From positions 496,001-560,000 of the forward strand of contig OZ244933.1 in the NCBI GenBank assembly GCA_965222065.1: a stretch of 64,000 nucleotides of DNA. The letters are read 5' to 3'. A program made the translations under genes and the position numbers. Shown here in pieces: positions 54,425 to 63,422 of this stretch. The notes beneath the pieces were generated by a model that saw nothing but the letters and a program-made list of their open reading frames with translations, did not search any database and had not been told where the DNA came from. Source of the DNA: GM7GCV1 sp965222065. Its GTDB lineage: Bacteria > Pseudomonadota > Gammaproteobacteria > Pseudomonadales > GM7GCV1. Position 1 is the stretch's first letter; each line of letters starts with the position of its first letter.

Positions 54425-56194
54425 TCAGGGGCTGTCCTGATCCCTCTGCGTAAAAGGAAGCGCTTCCGGATTGCCTGAATCCGGTTGAACCACAGCACCG
54501 CTGGCGGGCCAGCGTGGATCAGATGCACCCTGCAGGCCTGATTCTGTCTTTAGAATCACCTCCAGTTTGGCGAAGGTCCTTGGCGCATCGGAAAAGCTGT
54601 GCCCCTGGGCCTGCATCACCCGGCGTGTATCCACAGAAACGCCCGACTCCCAGTAGATTTGGTCCGGATACCATTGATGATGTATGCGTGGGACCGAAAC
54701 AGTCTCTGCTGCATTCATGCCATGATCGGTAGCATTGAGAATACTCTGCAAAACCGTGGTAATGATCCGGCTGCCCCCTGGGCTACCCGTAGCCATAAAG
54801 GGCGCACCATCCCTGAATACAATGGTCGGCGTCATACTCGACAATGGGCGTTTTCCCGGCTCAATGGAGTTTGCCCTGCTGCCAATCAGCCCATAGGCGT
54901 TTGCTGATCCCGGTTTCGCGCTAAAGTCATCCATTTCATTGTTTAACAGAAAGCCGGCACCGTTCACGGCGATACCGTTGCCGTAGGAAAAATTAAGTGT
55001 GTAGGTATTACTCACTACATTGCCTTTTGCATCCCAAACGCTGAAATGCGTCGTATCGGCACTTTCTTCGGGCACATCAACAAACGGGGCAATGCTCTCA
55101 GAAGGGCGCGCCTGCTCCGGACTAATTTCAGCCCATAGCTCATCGGCGTAGTCCTTGGACGTCAGCTTGTTGACAGGCACGGACACAAAGTCTGGATCAC
55201 CAAGGTGAAAACTACGGTCAGCATAGGCAGGCTTCATGGCCTCAACCAAAAGATGCAGATAGCCTGACGAGTTATGCTCCAGCGACGCCAGGTCTGCATT
55301 TTCCAGGATATTCAGCATCTGGATAAGGTGCACGCCTCCGGAGGATGGCGGCGGCATGGAAGCTACTTCATAGTCCCGGTACTGCCCAATAACGGGCTCA
55401 CGAACAATCGCTTCATAACCAGCGAGATCATCCATGGTCATGGACCCGCCCATTGTCTGGATTTGATTGACGATTTTTTTCGCAGTTTCGCCGGAATAGA
55501 AACCGGAAGCACCCTGCCTGGATATTAATCCAAGCGTATGGGCCAGATCGGATTGAACCCAAAGGTCACCCGGTTCAGGTCCGGAAAAATCCTCCCCAAG
55601 GAAATATTCCCTGGTTTGATCTGTCTGGAAACGACTGGACGCCCTCTTCAGTGAATAGGCTAACGAATCGGAAACCACAAAGCCTGATTCAGCCAGTTTA
55701 ATGGCAGGTGCCATTACCTGCTCACGACTTAGTTCACCCCATTTTTCCTGTGCCAGAAGCAATCCGGCAACCGTGCCCGGAACACCTGTCGAATTGATTC
55801 CAAAACGCTTGCTTCCTGTATCCACTGAGCCATCTGGCCGAATGAACATCTCGGCAAAAAAGGACTCGGGGGCCGTTTCCCGATAATCCAGGGCAAAAGT
55901 CTTATTTTCTTCAGCCAGATGTACCAGCATAAAACCACCACCGCCAAGATTACCGGCCTGCGGGAAAGTCACCGCGAGCGCAAATCCTGTGGCAACAGCG
56001 GCGTCAACAGCATTGCCTCCCATTGCCAGGATTTCGGCACCAACCAAAGAAGCCAGGTAGTCCTGGGACACCACCATTCCACGGTCCACAGGTGCCAGAA
56101 CGGGATGAAAACGGGCATCACGATCATAGATTGCCTGGGCTGATGCCAGGTTGGTGGTGCATAAAAAAGCGACAACAAGGAAAAACCGAATCAT
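54425..56194 (-). CDS. ggt: Gamma-glutamyltranspeptidase
   Basis: 589-residue periplasmic proenzyme that cleaves glutathione and gamma-glutamyl compounds. A Sec signal peptide (1 to about 20) is followed by the large subunit. The autocatalytic nucleophile is Thr381 of TTHFSV, where the small subunit begins. Substrate-site motifs NLGGGGFM, YRETAP, PPPSSGGVHL and GSPGGSRIITT are present. The start at 56194 is preferred because AGGAATGAA precedes it; an upstream in-frame ATG at 56224 adds a polar leader. Confidence 0.94.
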   Translation of the reverse strand: MIRFFLVVAFLCTTNLASAQAIYDRDARFHPVLAPVDRGMVVSQDYLASLVGAEILAMGGNAVDAAVATGFALAVTFPQAGNLGGGGFMLVHLAEENKTFALDYRETAPESFFAEMFIRPDGSVDTGSKRFGINSTGVPGTVAGLLLAQEKWGELSREQVMAPAIKLAESGFVVSDSLAYSLKRASSRFQTDQTREYFLGEDFSGPEPGDLWVQSDLAHTLGLISRQGASGFYSGETAKKIVNQIQTMGGSMTMDDLAGYEAIVREPVIGQYRDYEVASMPPPSSGGVHLIQMLNILENADLASLEHNSSGYLHLLVEAMKPAYADRSFHLGDPDFVSVPVNKLTSKDYADELWAEISPEQARPSESIAPFVDVPEESADTTHFSVWDAKGNVVSNTYTLNFSYGNGIAVNGAGFLLNNEMDDFSAKPGSANAYGLIGSRANSIEPGKRPLSSMTPTIVFRDGAPFMATGSPGGSRIITTVLQSILNATDHGMNAAETVSVPRIHHQWYPDQIYWESGVSVDTRRVMQAQGHSFSDAPRTFAKLEVILKTESGLQGASDPRWPASGAVVQPDSGNPEALPFTQRDQDSP

Positions 56195-56534
56195 TTCATT
56201 CCTAACTAAAACATGTTTGTTCATATTACCTGTGTGAGTCGGGACTATACCCCGACCTTTGTTTTGAACAAGACCTGTTTCGATACTTTCGTTCTACCAA
56301 CGACAATTTATTCGTACCTATACTTTTGGCTAGGTGCATAAATAAACCGGGACATTTTTAATGTCGCCAGGACTCAGGACAATCAGGAAAGTTACAGGAT
56401 GTAGCTGCACAGGAGGTGGTCTGTCTGCGGAACCAGGATGTTGGCAGCAGACAGCTTTCTCTCGCTATATGGACATGCATAAAAAAAGGCGACTTTATAG
56501 AGTCGCCTTTTTTATGTTGTGGCTACAGGAATTT
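56195..56534. other. 340-nt interval between recA and ggt
   Basis: It holds the recA terminator (56481-56513) and, nearer ggt, an AT-rich stretch that should include the ggt promoter, although I cannot fix a -35/-10 pair. recX, which usually follows recA, is absent: no frame of suitable length or similarity exists here. Confidence 0.6.
56481..56513 (-). terminator. Terminator after recA
   Basis: A7-GGCGACT-TTATAG-AGTCGCC-T6 forms a strong stem 22 nt past the recA stop. On the minus strand the poly-A side becomes the U-run. Confidence 0.9.
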
Positions 56535-57572
56535 CTAGAGTTCCACATCCTCTTTCGGCTCTTGCTTTTGAGCTTTGGTCTCGGTTTTTCCCAGTGCTTC
56601 CTGTTTGATCATGGTCTCAAGCTTTTCGCAGATCTCCGGATTTTCCTTAAGGAATTCCGATGCGTTATTTTTACCCTGACCAATCTTGTTCCCTTCATAG
56701 GCGTACCAGGCACCGGATTTTTCAATAAATCCGTACTTAACACCCAGATCAATCACTTCCGCCAATCGGTTAATACCCGCGCCATACATAATGTTGAATT
56801 CAACCTGCTTAAACGGAGGGGCGACCTTGTTTTTAACCACCTTGACACGTGTCTCGTTACCAACCACTTCGTCACCTTCTTTTACCGCTCCGATTCGTCG
56901 AATATCCAGTCGTACAGAGGAGTAAAATTTCAGGGCGTTACCCCCGGTAGTGGTTTCCGGATTACCGAACATCACCCCAATCTTCATCCGGATCTGGTTA
57001 ATAAAGATGCACAGGCAATTTGCCTGCTTGATGGAACCGGTAAGTTTTCGCAGGGCCTGAGACATCAATCTTGCCTGCAAGCCCATGTGCGAGTCCCCCA
57101 TTTCGCCTTCAATTTCAGCCTTGGGCACCAGGGCGGCAACAGAGTCTACAATCAGCACATCAATCGCACCGGAGCGGACCAGCATGTCGCAGACCTCAAG
57201 CGCCTGCTCACCTGTATCCGGCTGGGAAACGATGAGTTCATCCACATTGACACCCAGTTTTTCTGCATAGACCGGATCAAGCGCATGCTCCGCATCGACA
57301 AACGCACAGGTAGCCCCCTGCTTTTGCGCCTGTGCGATCGTGGTCAGGGTCAACGTGGTTTTACCGGAGCTTTCCGGGCCATAAATTTCGACGATACGGC
57401 CCTTTGGCAAGCCACCTATGCCGAGGGCAATATCCAGACCGAGGGAACCGGTAGAAATGGAAGGGATCGCCACACGTTCGTTGTCACCCATGCGCATAAC
57501 GGTGCCTTTACCAAACTGACGCTCAATCTGTCCAAGTGCGGCATCAAGTGCTTTTTGTTTGTTGGGATCCAT
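56535..57572 (-). CDS. recA: Recombinase RecA
   Basis: 345-residue strand-exchange ATPase and LexA co-protease. Walker A GPESSGKT is at 65-72. MAW-type motifs, the L2 loop region (MFGNPETTTGGNALKFYSS) and a C-terminal acidic tail (KEDVEL) are present. A sigma-70 promoter overlapped by a LexA-type box lies 62-90 nt upstream. pncC is upstream in the usual pncC-recA order, and recX is missing downstream. Confidence 0.98.
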   Translation of the reverse strand: MDPNKQKALDAALGQIERQFGKGTVMRMGDNERVAIPSISTGSLGLDIALGIGGLPKGRIVEIYGPESSGKTTLTLTTIAQAQKQGATCAFVDAEHALDPVYAEKLGVNVDELIVSQPDTGEQALEVCDMLVRSGAIDVLIVDSVAALVPKAEIEGEMGDSHMGLQARLMSQALRKLTGSIKQANCLCIFINQIRMKIGVMFGNPETTTGGNALKFYSSVRLDIRRIGAVKEGDEVVGNETRVKVVKNKVAPPFKQVEFNIMYGAGINRLAEVIDLGVKYGFIEKSGAWYAYEGNKIGQGKNNASEFLKENPEICEKLETMIKQEALGKTETKAQKQEPKEDVEL

Positions 57573-57632
57573 AGTTATTCCTCTAATTCGGTAATTGCCT
57601 GGGTTTAGCCATACAGTGGTTTAATTGCAAAG

Positions 57633-57650
57633 TACTGTATAAATACTCAG
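57633..57650 (-). promoter_or_regulatory. recA: LexA (SOS) box of recA
   Basis: The minus strand reads CTGAGTATTTATACAGTA, matching CTGT-N8-ACAG except that the left half-site is CTGA. It overlaps the -10 and spacer of the recA promoter. Confidence 0.75.
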
Positions 57651-57662
57651 CACTCGAGTCAA
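57634..57662 (-). promoter_or_regulatory. recA: Sigma-70 promoter of recA
   Basis: TTGACT (57657-57662) and TACAGT (57634-57639) are exactly 17 nt apart on the minus strand, covered by the LexA-type box. Confidence 0.75.
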
Positions 57663-57663
57663 C

Positions 57664-58149
57664 CTATTTTTTTGATATATGTTGGGCAATATTTGCCAGG
57701 GCATGAGAGACCGTTTGTGCCCTGACCTGCTCGCGGTCACCCTCAAACCTTTTTGTTTCTGTGAAGGTTTCACCACGTGCAAAATAGCCGAAACAGACTG
57801 TGCCAAGCGGTTTTTCCGGGGTGCCTCCATCAGGACCGGCAATGCCCGTTGTCGAGATCGCATAATCCGCCCCAGTCAGTTGAACGATACCTTCAACCAT
57901 CTCCCTGGCTACCTGTTCACTGACGGCACCAAACTTCATAAGGGTTTCTTCCGAGACATGGACCAGCTCTATTTTTAGCTGGTTGCTATAGGCGATTACG
58001 CCGCCCTGGTACCAGGAAGAAGAACCGGCCAATGAGGTCAGTGCCTCGCCGACACCTCCTCCAGTACAGGATTCCGCGGTGGCTAATGTCTGGTGGCGAC
58101 GGGTTAACGTCTCCCCGATTGATTCCAAAGCTTCTTTTACCAGTAACAA
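57664..58149 (-). CDS. pncC: Nicotinamide-nucleotide amidohydrolase PncC (CinA C-terminal type)
   Basis: 161-residue stand-alone CinA C-terminal domain that deamidates NMN in pyridine-nucleotide salvage. It shows TAESCTGGGVGEALTSLAGSS with the catalytic Ser, the YSNQLK segment, and STTGIAGPDGGTPEKPLGTV. It precedes recA, as in many gammaproteobacteria. Divergent from the serine hydrolase gene. Confidence 0.94.
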   Translation of the reverse strand: MLLVKEALESIGETLTRRHQTLATAESCTGGGVGEALTSLAGSSSWYQGGVIAYSNQLKIELVHVSEETLMKFGAVSEQVAREMVEGIVQLTGADYAISTTGIAGPDGGTPEKPLGTVCFGYFARGETFTETKRFEGDREQVRAQTVSHALANIAQHISKK

Positions 58150-58355
58150 ATCATTTCCCCCCGCTACCTGCTAAAAGAACAAGCCTACCAAATCCAGTAT
58201 TCGTCGCGCGACAAATGGTGGCGAAAGTTCGGGAAAAACGACCTGCAAGTACCTTCTTGGCCGGTTTCTGCTATTGTTTTGTCTGGTCACCAGACCAGAC
58301 GCTTTTAACCGTACTCATTGATAACAACAAAGACCTTGATCACGAGGGGAGCACA

Positions 58356-59666
58356 ATGAATATAAACACTTTCAGGCGTAACGCCCTGTTGCTGGTAATT
58401 GCCGTATTCACTACCGCCAGCATTCAAGCCCAGGATTTCAGGGAGTCGCGTCCTGCCCGTTTAGGGCTCGATAGCGAACGACTGGCAAACCTGGACAGCA
58501 TTCTGCAAAGCTATATTGATAACGAGCAAGTTGCTGGCAGTGTCACCCTCATACTGCGGGATGGGCGAATTGCCTACACATCGGCCAAGGGCATGCAGGA
58601 TCGGGAGGCTGGAATTGCCATGGAACCGGACTCAATTTTTCGAATCGCCTCCCAAACCAAGGCGATTATCAGTGTCGGCATCATGGTCCTGCATGAACGC
58701 GGGGATCTGCTTATTTCTGATCCGCTAAGCAACTATTTGCCTGAATGGGAAGACGCCCAGGTTGGTGTGCCCAATGATCAGGGCGGACTGGACCTTGAGC
58801 CAGTTGACCGGCAAATCACCCTGAGAGATCTGCTAACCCACACATCCGGGATTCCCTACGGTGGATTTACCAATCCACAAGGCCATCCGGTCACGCAAGC
58901 CTGGCTGGAAGCAGGATTTCCGGGCTGGTATCTGGCCAGCCGGTCGGAGCCCATCAGGGAAACTGTCCGGACAATGGCGTCACTGCCCTTAATGGCCCAG
59001 CCTGGGGCAGAATGGATTTACGGTTACAACATCGACATTCTCGGGGCCGTCATCGAAGTCGCCAGCGGCCAGCCTCTGGATGAATTTCTGGACGAGGCAA
59101 TCTTTACCCCATTGGGTATGGACGACACCCACTTCTACCTGCCGCCGGAAAAATCAAACCGATTGTCCAGGGTCTATCTGGGTGTGGGCAATCCGGAGGG
59201 CGGGCTCGAAGCAGCCCCTGAGGAGGGAAACATGCAGGGTCAGGGCGAATATGTGACTGGACCGCGCACCAATTTTTCAGGCGGTGCCGGACTGCTTTCG
59301 ACGGCCAGTGACTACGCAAAATTCCTGCAAATGACCCTGAATGGCGGACAGCTAAATGGTGAAAGGATACTCAGTCCCAAAACGGTCCAGCTTATGACAG
59401 TCGACCATTTAAACGGTATTCCTTTCCAGACAGGCAGTGGTTTTGGGCTGGGTTTTGGTGTACTTAAAGACCTGGGCGCAAGAGGAACCCTGGGTTCCGT
59501 CGGCGAATATCGATGGGGAGGTGCCTATCACTCGACCTATTGGGTAGACCCAAAGGAGAATCTGGTCGTCGTATACATGACCCAGCTTCGATCACCCAAT
59601 CCCGGTCTCGATGACTACGACAAACTGCGGGCAGGCATTTATTCTGCCATTGTCGAAAGCTACTGA
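58356..59666 (+). CDS. Exported serine hydrolase (class C beta-lactamase/esterase family)
   Basis: 436-residue periplasmic protein of the penicillin-binding/AmpC-like fold. A Sec signal peptide (1 to about 26, SIQA) precedes SxxK at Ser99-Lys102 (ASQTK), the tyrosine motif YGYN, and a C-terminal region with GFGLGFG and GGAYHSTYWVDP. The family includes esterases, D-aminopeptidases and beta-lactamases; this one looks like the esterase-type group. The start at 58356 has GAGGGGAGCACA before it; a much longer frame from 58032 runs over the pncC gene. Confidence 0.85.
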   Translation: MNINTFRRNALLLVIAVFTTASIQAQDFRESRPARLGLDSERLANLDSILQSYIDNEQVAGSVTLILRDGRIAYTSAKGMQDREAGIAMEPDSIFRIASQTKAIISVGIMVLHERGDLLISDPLSNYLPEWEDAQVGVPNDQGGLDLEPVDRQITLRDLLTHTSGIPYGGFTNPQGHPVTQAWLEAGFPGWYLASRSEPIRETVRTMASLPLMAQPGAEWIYGYNIDILGAVIEVASGQPLDEFLDEAIFTPLGMDDTHFYLPPEKSNRLSRVYLGVGNPEGGLEAAPEEGNMQGQGEYVTGPRTNFSGGAGLLSTASDYAKFLQMTLNGGQLNGERILSPKTVQLMTVDHLNGIPFQTGSGFGLGFGVLKDLGARGTLGSVGEYRWGGAYHSTYWVDPKENLVVVYMTQLRSPNPGLDDYDKLRAGIYSAIVESY

Positions 59667-59687
59667 TTACGGAAAAACCCTGCCCCG

Positions 59688-59724
59688 AAAAGCCTGTTTC
59701 CCGCACAAGGAAACAGGCTTTTTT
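59688..59724. terminator. Terminator between the serine hydrolase gene and rhaM
   Basis: A4-GCCTGTTTCC (59692-59701) pairs with GGAAACAGGC (59709-59718) and is followed by T6. A-rich on the other side, so it can serve both convergent genes. Confidence 0.88.
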
Positions 59725-59739
59725 GATGATTGAAGCGGG

Positions 59740-60054
59740 TTATTCCAGATGAAATACCTTGTTTAATGGGGTACTTACAGGCGAGTTATCCTTATTCGTT
59801 TCCATAATATCTTCCATATAAGCCCACCACTTTTTGACAACTGGCTCCAAAGGCAGGTCATCCATCCTGTGATCTTCTGACCGCTTGAGCACAGCAAACA
59901 ACTTGTTGGACTCTTGTTCAAAAAAAATTGAATAATCCGATATGCCAGCAGACTTTAGTGCGACCACCAGTTCTGGCCAGATTTCATCATGTCGTCTTTT
60001 GTACTCGGCCTCATGGCCGGGCAGCAAGGTCATCACAAACGCTATCTTTTCCAT
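59740..60054 (-). CDS. rhaM: L-rhamnose mutarotase
   Basis: 104-residue dimeric ferredoxin-fold enzyme that interconverts rhamnose anomers. It shows MTLLPGHEAEYKRRHDEIWPEL with the catalytic His near residue 22, and KWWAYMEDIMETN near the C-terminus. It is last in the permease-kinase-rhaM unit. It is the strongest indicator that the locus concerns L-rhamnose. Confidence 0.93.
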   Translation of the reverse strand: MEKIAFVMTLLPGHEAEYKRRHDEIWPELVVALKSAGISDYSIFFEQESNKLFAVLKRSEDHRMDDLPLEPVVKKWWAYMEDIMETNKDNSPVSTPLNKVFHLE

Positions 60055-60101
60055 TTTTTCGCCATTGACTCAGTGAACAAAACCAGTAGATGTTCAGTCA
60101 T

Positions 60102-61487
60102 TTACTTATCTTCACAACCGGCCCTGTCTCGCCAGGTACTACGGTATTCAGGCAACCCCTTGATTTGCGTCCTGGCAGCGAGTTCAAAGTCACCAAAGCC
60201 CGTTGGTCGCTGCTGATCCCAGCGAGTGAGGCACCAGGCGCCCATCACCGTACTGGCCGGGTCTTTGGACATATATACCGGCTGATGAGGACGTAGCTGG
60301 GCAAGCAATTGGACAAGTATCGGGTTTTTTAACGAGGTACTGCCAAAGAGGATTGGTCCCCGTGCATGTAACAGGTCAAGCTCATAATCTATCATTAATG
60401 CCAAATAGACAGTTGCCAGAGCGACTCCGGACCTCACCCCGGAGGTCAACCCGCCTGTCCGCTCAGTATGCATAAAAGGGCCGCTACCGGATTCAAACGG
60501 AGGTAAGGCAAATACCTGTTCAGCGACAATGGACTGAATGTCTTCCAAAGACATTTCATCGTTCGCTTTAGCACCTGCCAGTCTGCAAACCAGCTCGAAC
60601 TCTCGACCTCCCATAAAGCGGGCACAGGGGACGGAATTCCCGTAGATATCAACATTGGCCAACATGTCTCGCTCTTCGATCAGGCTGTCCCCGGGGTTCC
60701 CCAGCGCCATGGCAATCACCCAGGTGCCGGTTGAAATTACCGTAAAAGGCGATTCCAAATCCGAAGCCAGATAACGCGCCAGACTGGCATTGGAGTCATG
60801 AATACCCGGATAAACCTCACAGGATTCTGACAGTCCCAGCTGCCTGGCCAGTTCCGGTTTGACCCTGCCTAAACTGGAAAAAGCATCAACCATTGGTGGT
60901 AACGCCTGCTCTATCCCAAGTGTCGTCACCAATGTGGAATATTTTCGGTTCCCTGGTTCCCAGAGGTCTGTATGGCAGCCCAGTGATGTAACTTCTGTGA
61001 CCAACTGCCCCGTCAATTTCCAGGCCCAAAACTGAGGATAAAGCAGCAGGGTATCCAGTTCGCTGAAACGCTCCGGATATGTCTCTTTTAGCCACCAGAG
61101 TTGCCGTCCAAGATTCAAACCGCCTGGCAAATCCGGGGATTGCGTTTGGTTGTAAGCTGGTCTTGGGTACTGCAGGTTTTCGACTTTCAGCTGGCCGACC
61201 TCGTAATCCATCACCGGAAATAAAAGCTCTTTTTCCCGCGACAACAAAACGGCACAGGCACCGTGGGTACTGATATTAATGGCTGAAATGGCGAAGTTGC
61301 CGGCAGCTTCTTTCAGGGTGGACTTAAACCACTCCCACATGGCTTCAACATCAATACTGGGGTAGCCATAGTCAGGGTCACTGTATCCAGTATTGGGAAG
61401 CGAGACTGACCAGAGTGTTTGCCCCCTGTCGTCCAGTACGGAACCTTTGATATTGGTTTTACCAATATCAAGAATGAAGCTGTACAT
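60102..61487 (-). CDS. FGGY-family sugar kinase, probable rhamnulokinase
   Basis: 461-residue FGGY carbohydrate kinase: N-terminal ATPase fold ILDIGKTNIKGSV (phosphate 1), STHGACAVLLS, and the C-terminal domain with PGIHDSNASLARY and STGTWVIAM. It is not close in layout to E. coli RhaB but belongs to the FGGY variants found in many rhamnose loci. Expected reaction: L-rhamnulose plus ATP to rhamnulose-1-phosphate, the substrate of the divergent aldolase. It lies 47 nt before rhaM. Confidence 0.8.
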   Translation of the reverse strand: MYSFILDIGKTNIKGSVLDDRGQTLWSVSLPNTGYSDPDYGYPSIDVEAMWEWFKSTLKEAAGNFAISAINISTHGACAVLLSREKELLFPVMDYEVGQLKVENLQYPRPAYNQTQSPDLPGGLNLGRQLWWLKETYPERFSELDTLLLYPQFWAWKLTGQLVTEVTSLGCHTDLWEPGNRKYSTLVTTLGIEQALPPMVDAFSSLGRVKPELARQLGLSESCEVYPGIHDSNASLARYLASDLESPFTVISTGTWVIAMALGNPGDSLIEERDMLANVDIYGNSVPCARFMGGREFELVCRLAGAKANDEMSLEDIQSIVAEQVFALPPFESGSGPFMHTERTGGLTSGVRSGVALATVYLALMIDYELDLLHARGPILFGSTSLKNPILVQLLAQLRPHQPVYMSKDPASTVMGAWCLTRWDQQRPTGFGDFELAARTQIKGLPEYRSTWRDRAGCEDK

Positions 61488-61528
61488 ATCTTCTTTCTAA
61501 TAGTTGATGGCGCAGCACTAGCACTATT

Positions 61529-63220
61529 TTACTTTGCGGCCTGAAGCCCCTGCTCATCCTGGCGCTCCCTGACAATGGCTGAACGGGTTGCCGTCACAAA
61601 GTAGACCAGGGTTGGCCAAATCATCAAGCCAGTCATCTGCTCCAAAGACAGAGATCCTGTGAATGTGAATACGGCCAACAACAGGCAGCAAAGCAGGCTC
61701 GCCAGCGCGACCCAAAACCACCAGTTTTTGCTGCCGTATGTTTTTCCGGTAATTGCCGGGCTCGCCTTTTTCGTTTGCAGCTCGACCAGATAGCGTTGTT
61801 CCCGTTTTTTACGCTCCGCCTCCTGCAGCAACTCTTTCTCGACCTGTGTGTCATAAGAATCATTTGCCCCCAACATGGATGCCAACAGCGTGTAGATCAT
61901 CATCGCGGAGACCCAGGTCGGTATCAGCAGGAAAAACAGGTGCAATCCGAGACGGTTAAGGATAAAGGCGATAAGCAATGACGCCAGCCAGGCAACGACA
62001 GCTGCCAGGTTTGTGTTGAGCTGCCGGTAACTGGCCCAGTATCGGGTCTTGCCAAGCCGCGGGAACACCCAGTGTTCAGTGACCAAAACCGCCCCCAACG
62101 GCGCAATAATCAGTCCCATCAAGCCAACAAAATCCATCAGTTTGGTGAACACAAAGGGAAAACAGGCAATGACCGTTGTCGCCGCACCGGCAACGGCGGT
62201 CACCTTGACACGACTCCAGTTCGGGTTAATCGACTGAAAAGCCAGGCCAGCACGATAAATAGTGGGATTGGATGTGGTCCAGCCTGCAATAATGACCGCA
62301 ATAATCCCGGTCGCCCCCAGAGCCTGGAAAGCAACGCCGCCGGCATCCATTTCCGCAATCGATGTTTGCATCATCAGCGCAGCACCTGCACCCATAATAC
62401 CGGCGCATATCCAGGCCAGGAAATGCCCAACAAACATACCCAGGGCGGAAAAGTAACCATACTGATATTTGCGCGCAAAGCGCAAAATAGTCATGTCGGA
62501 TAGACCACCATGCATTGCCAGATTACAAACCCAGGCAAAGGCCGCAACGTGCCACATACCCAATTCGCCGCCGGTATTCCGCCAGATATGGGCATCACCA
62601 ACACTGACAAAGTCAGAAAAGCTGCCAATCCTGTCTACACCGGGAGTCGCCGTGACCAATACCGGCAAGATGGCCAGGGCACCCGCAAAAAACATCAGGA
62701 TCATCCAGGGGGCACAGACTTCGGCAAACTGGGCAACACGTTTAAAACCCTTGATGGCAATAGCCACGACGACGGCGCCTACAACAAGGGCGACGGCGAC
62801 AAAGCCCGCGTTGGTGGGATACCAGTTAACCTGTGCAGGCAGATCAAACAAAACACGCACAGCCGAGGCCGAGACAGTAATCATGGCCCCTGCCAGGACG
62901 CAGAACAGAATGCCATTCACTACAGAGTAAAGCTTGACGGTACCGGGGCCGGCAATCTTTTCGATATAGGCGTAAAGTGTCAGCCGGGTATCTACCGCAA
63001 TCGGCGCACAGATAAACGTCCAGGTAAGCACGGCCAATAGATTGCCAATAACCAGGCCGGTCAGGATATCGACCGTACCCACACCCCAGGCAACAAAAAG
63101 GGCCCCAATTACAAATTCCGTACCGGCCACATGCTCACCGGCATAGCTGGCTGCAAAGTGCCTTGCAGGCTCAAGCCTTTCCGGACTTACCGGTTCCCTC
63201 TCAAATTCCTGAAGACTCAT
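61529..63220 (-). CDS. NCS1-type permease in the rhamnose locus
   Basis: 563-residue inner-membrane protein with about 12 membrane helices in the order expected for the NCS1 cytosine/purine permease family (segments HVAGTEFVIGALFVAWGVG, GFVAVALVVGAVVVAIAIKG, AGWTTSNPTIYRAGLAFQ). A longer charged loop near residues 455-490 and two more helices lengthen it beyond most NCS1 proteins. NCS1 proteins normally carry nucleobases, hydantoins or vitamins with Na+ or H+. Being first in the rhamnose unit and divergent from the aldolase, it is a candidate rhamnose (or rhamnoside) importer. The substrate is inferred, not shown. Confidence 0.8.
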   Translation of the reverse strand: MSLQEFEREPVSPERLEPARHFAASYAGEHVAGTEFVIGALFVAWGVGTVDILTGLVIGNLLAVLTWTFICAPIAVDTRLTLYAYIEKIAGPGTVKLYSVVNGILFCVLAGAMITVSASAVRVLFDLPAQVNWYPTNAGFVAVALVVGAVVVAIAIKGFKRVAQFAEVCAPWMILMFFAGALAILPVLVTATPGVDRIGSFSDFVSVGDAHIWRNTGGELGMWHVAAFAWVCNLAMHGGLSDMTILRFARKYQYGYFSALGMFVGHFLAWICAGIMGAGAALMMQTSIAEMDAGGVAFQALGATGIIAVIIAGWTTSNPTIYRAGLAFQSINPNWSRVKVTAVAGAATTVIACFPFVFTKLMDFVGLMGLIIAPLGAVLVTEHWVFPRLGKTRYWASYRQLNTNLAAVVAWLASLLIAFILNRLGLHLFFLLIPTWVSAMMIYTLLASMLGANDSYDTQVEKELLQEAERKKREQRYLVELQTKKASPAITGKTYGSKNWWFWVALASLLCCLLLAVFTFTGSLSLEQMTGLMIWPTLVYFVTATRSAIVRERQDEQGLQAAK

Positions 63221-63350
63221 CTGAAATCTCTATATTTATGATTATTTATAGTTGTTTCACAGGCTGCCAGCCAGGGCAACTGCCCCTCATGCAGTATGAC
63301 AACAACTGGACGATTGGATACTAAACTCACATGATTTGTTTTGCAATTTT

Positions 63351-63390
63351 TTGATTGATTTTGATTTATGCACTCGTTAACATCAATCAA
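63351..63390. promoter_or_regulatory. Perfect inverted repeat in the rhamnose divergent promoter region
   Basis: TTGATTGAT (63351-63359) and ATCAATCAA (63382-63390) are perfect reverse complements with a 22-nt spacer, centred about 53 nt before the aldolase ATG. Placement between divergent catabolic operons suggests the site of the locus regulator. No regulator gene lies inside the window. Confidence 0.5.
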
Positions 63391-63422
63391 CATTCATCTC
63401 ACCTGCCCATTTTTAATTAGTT

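Noticed and set aside
56361..57608. 415-codon plus-strand open frame over recA
   Set aside because: Antisense shadow of recA, produced by its codon bias; recA itself is unambiguous.
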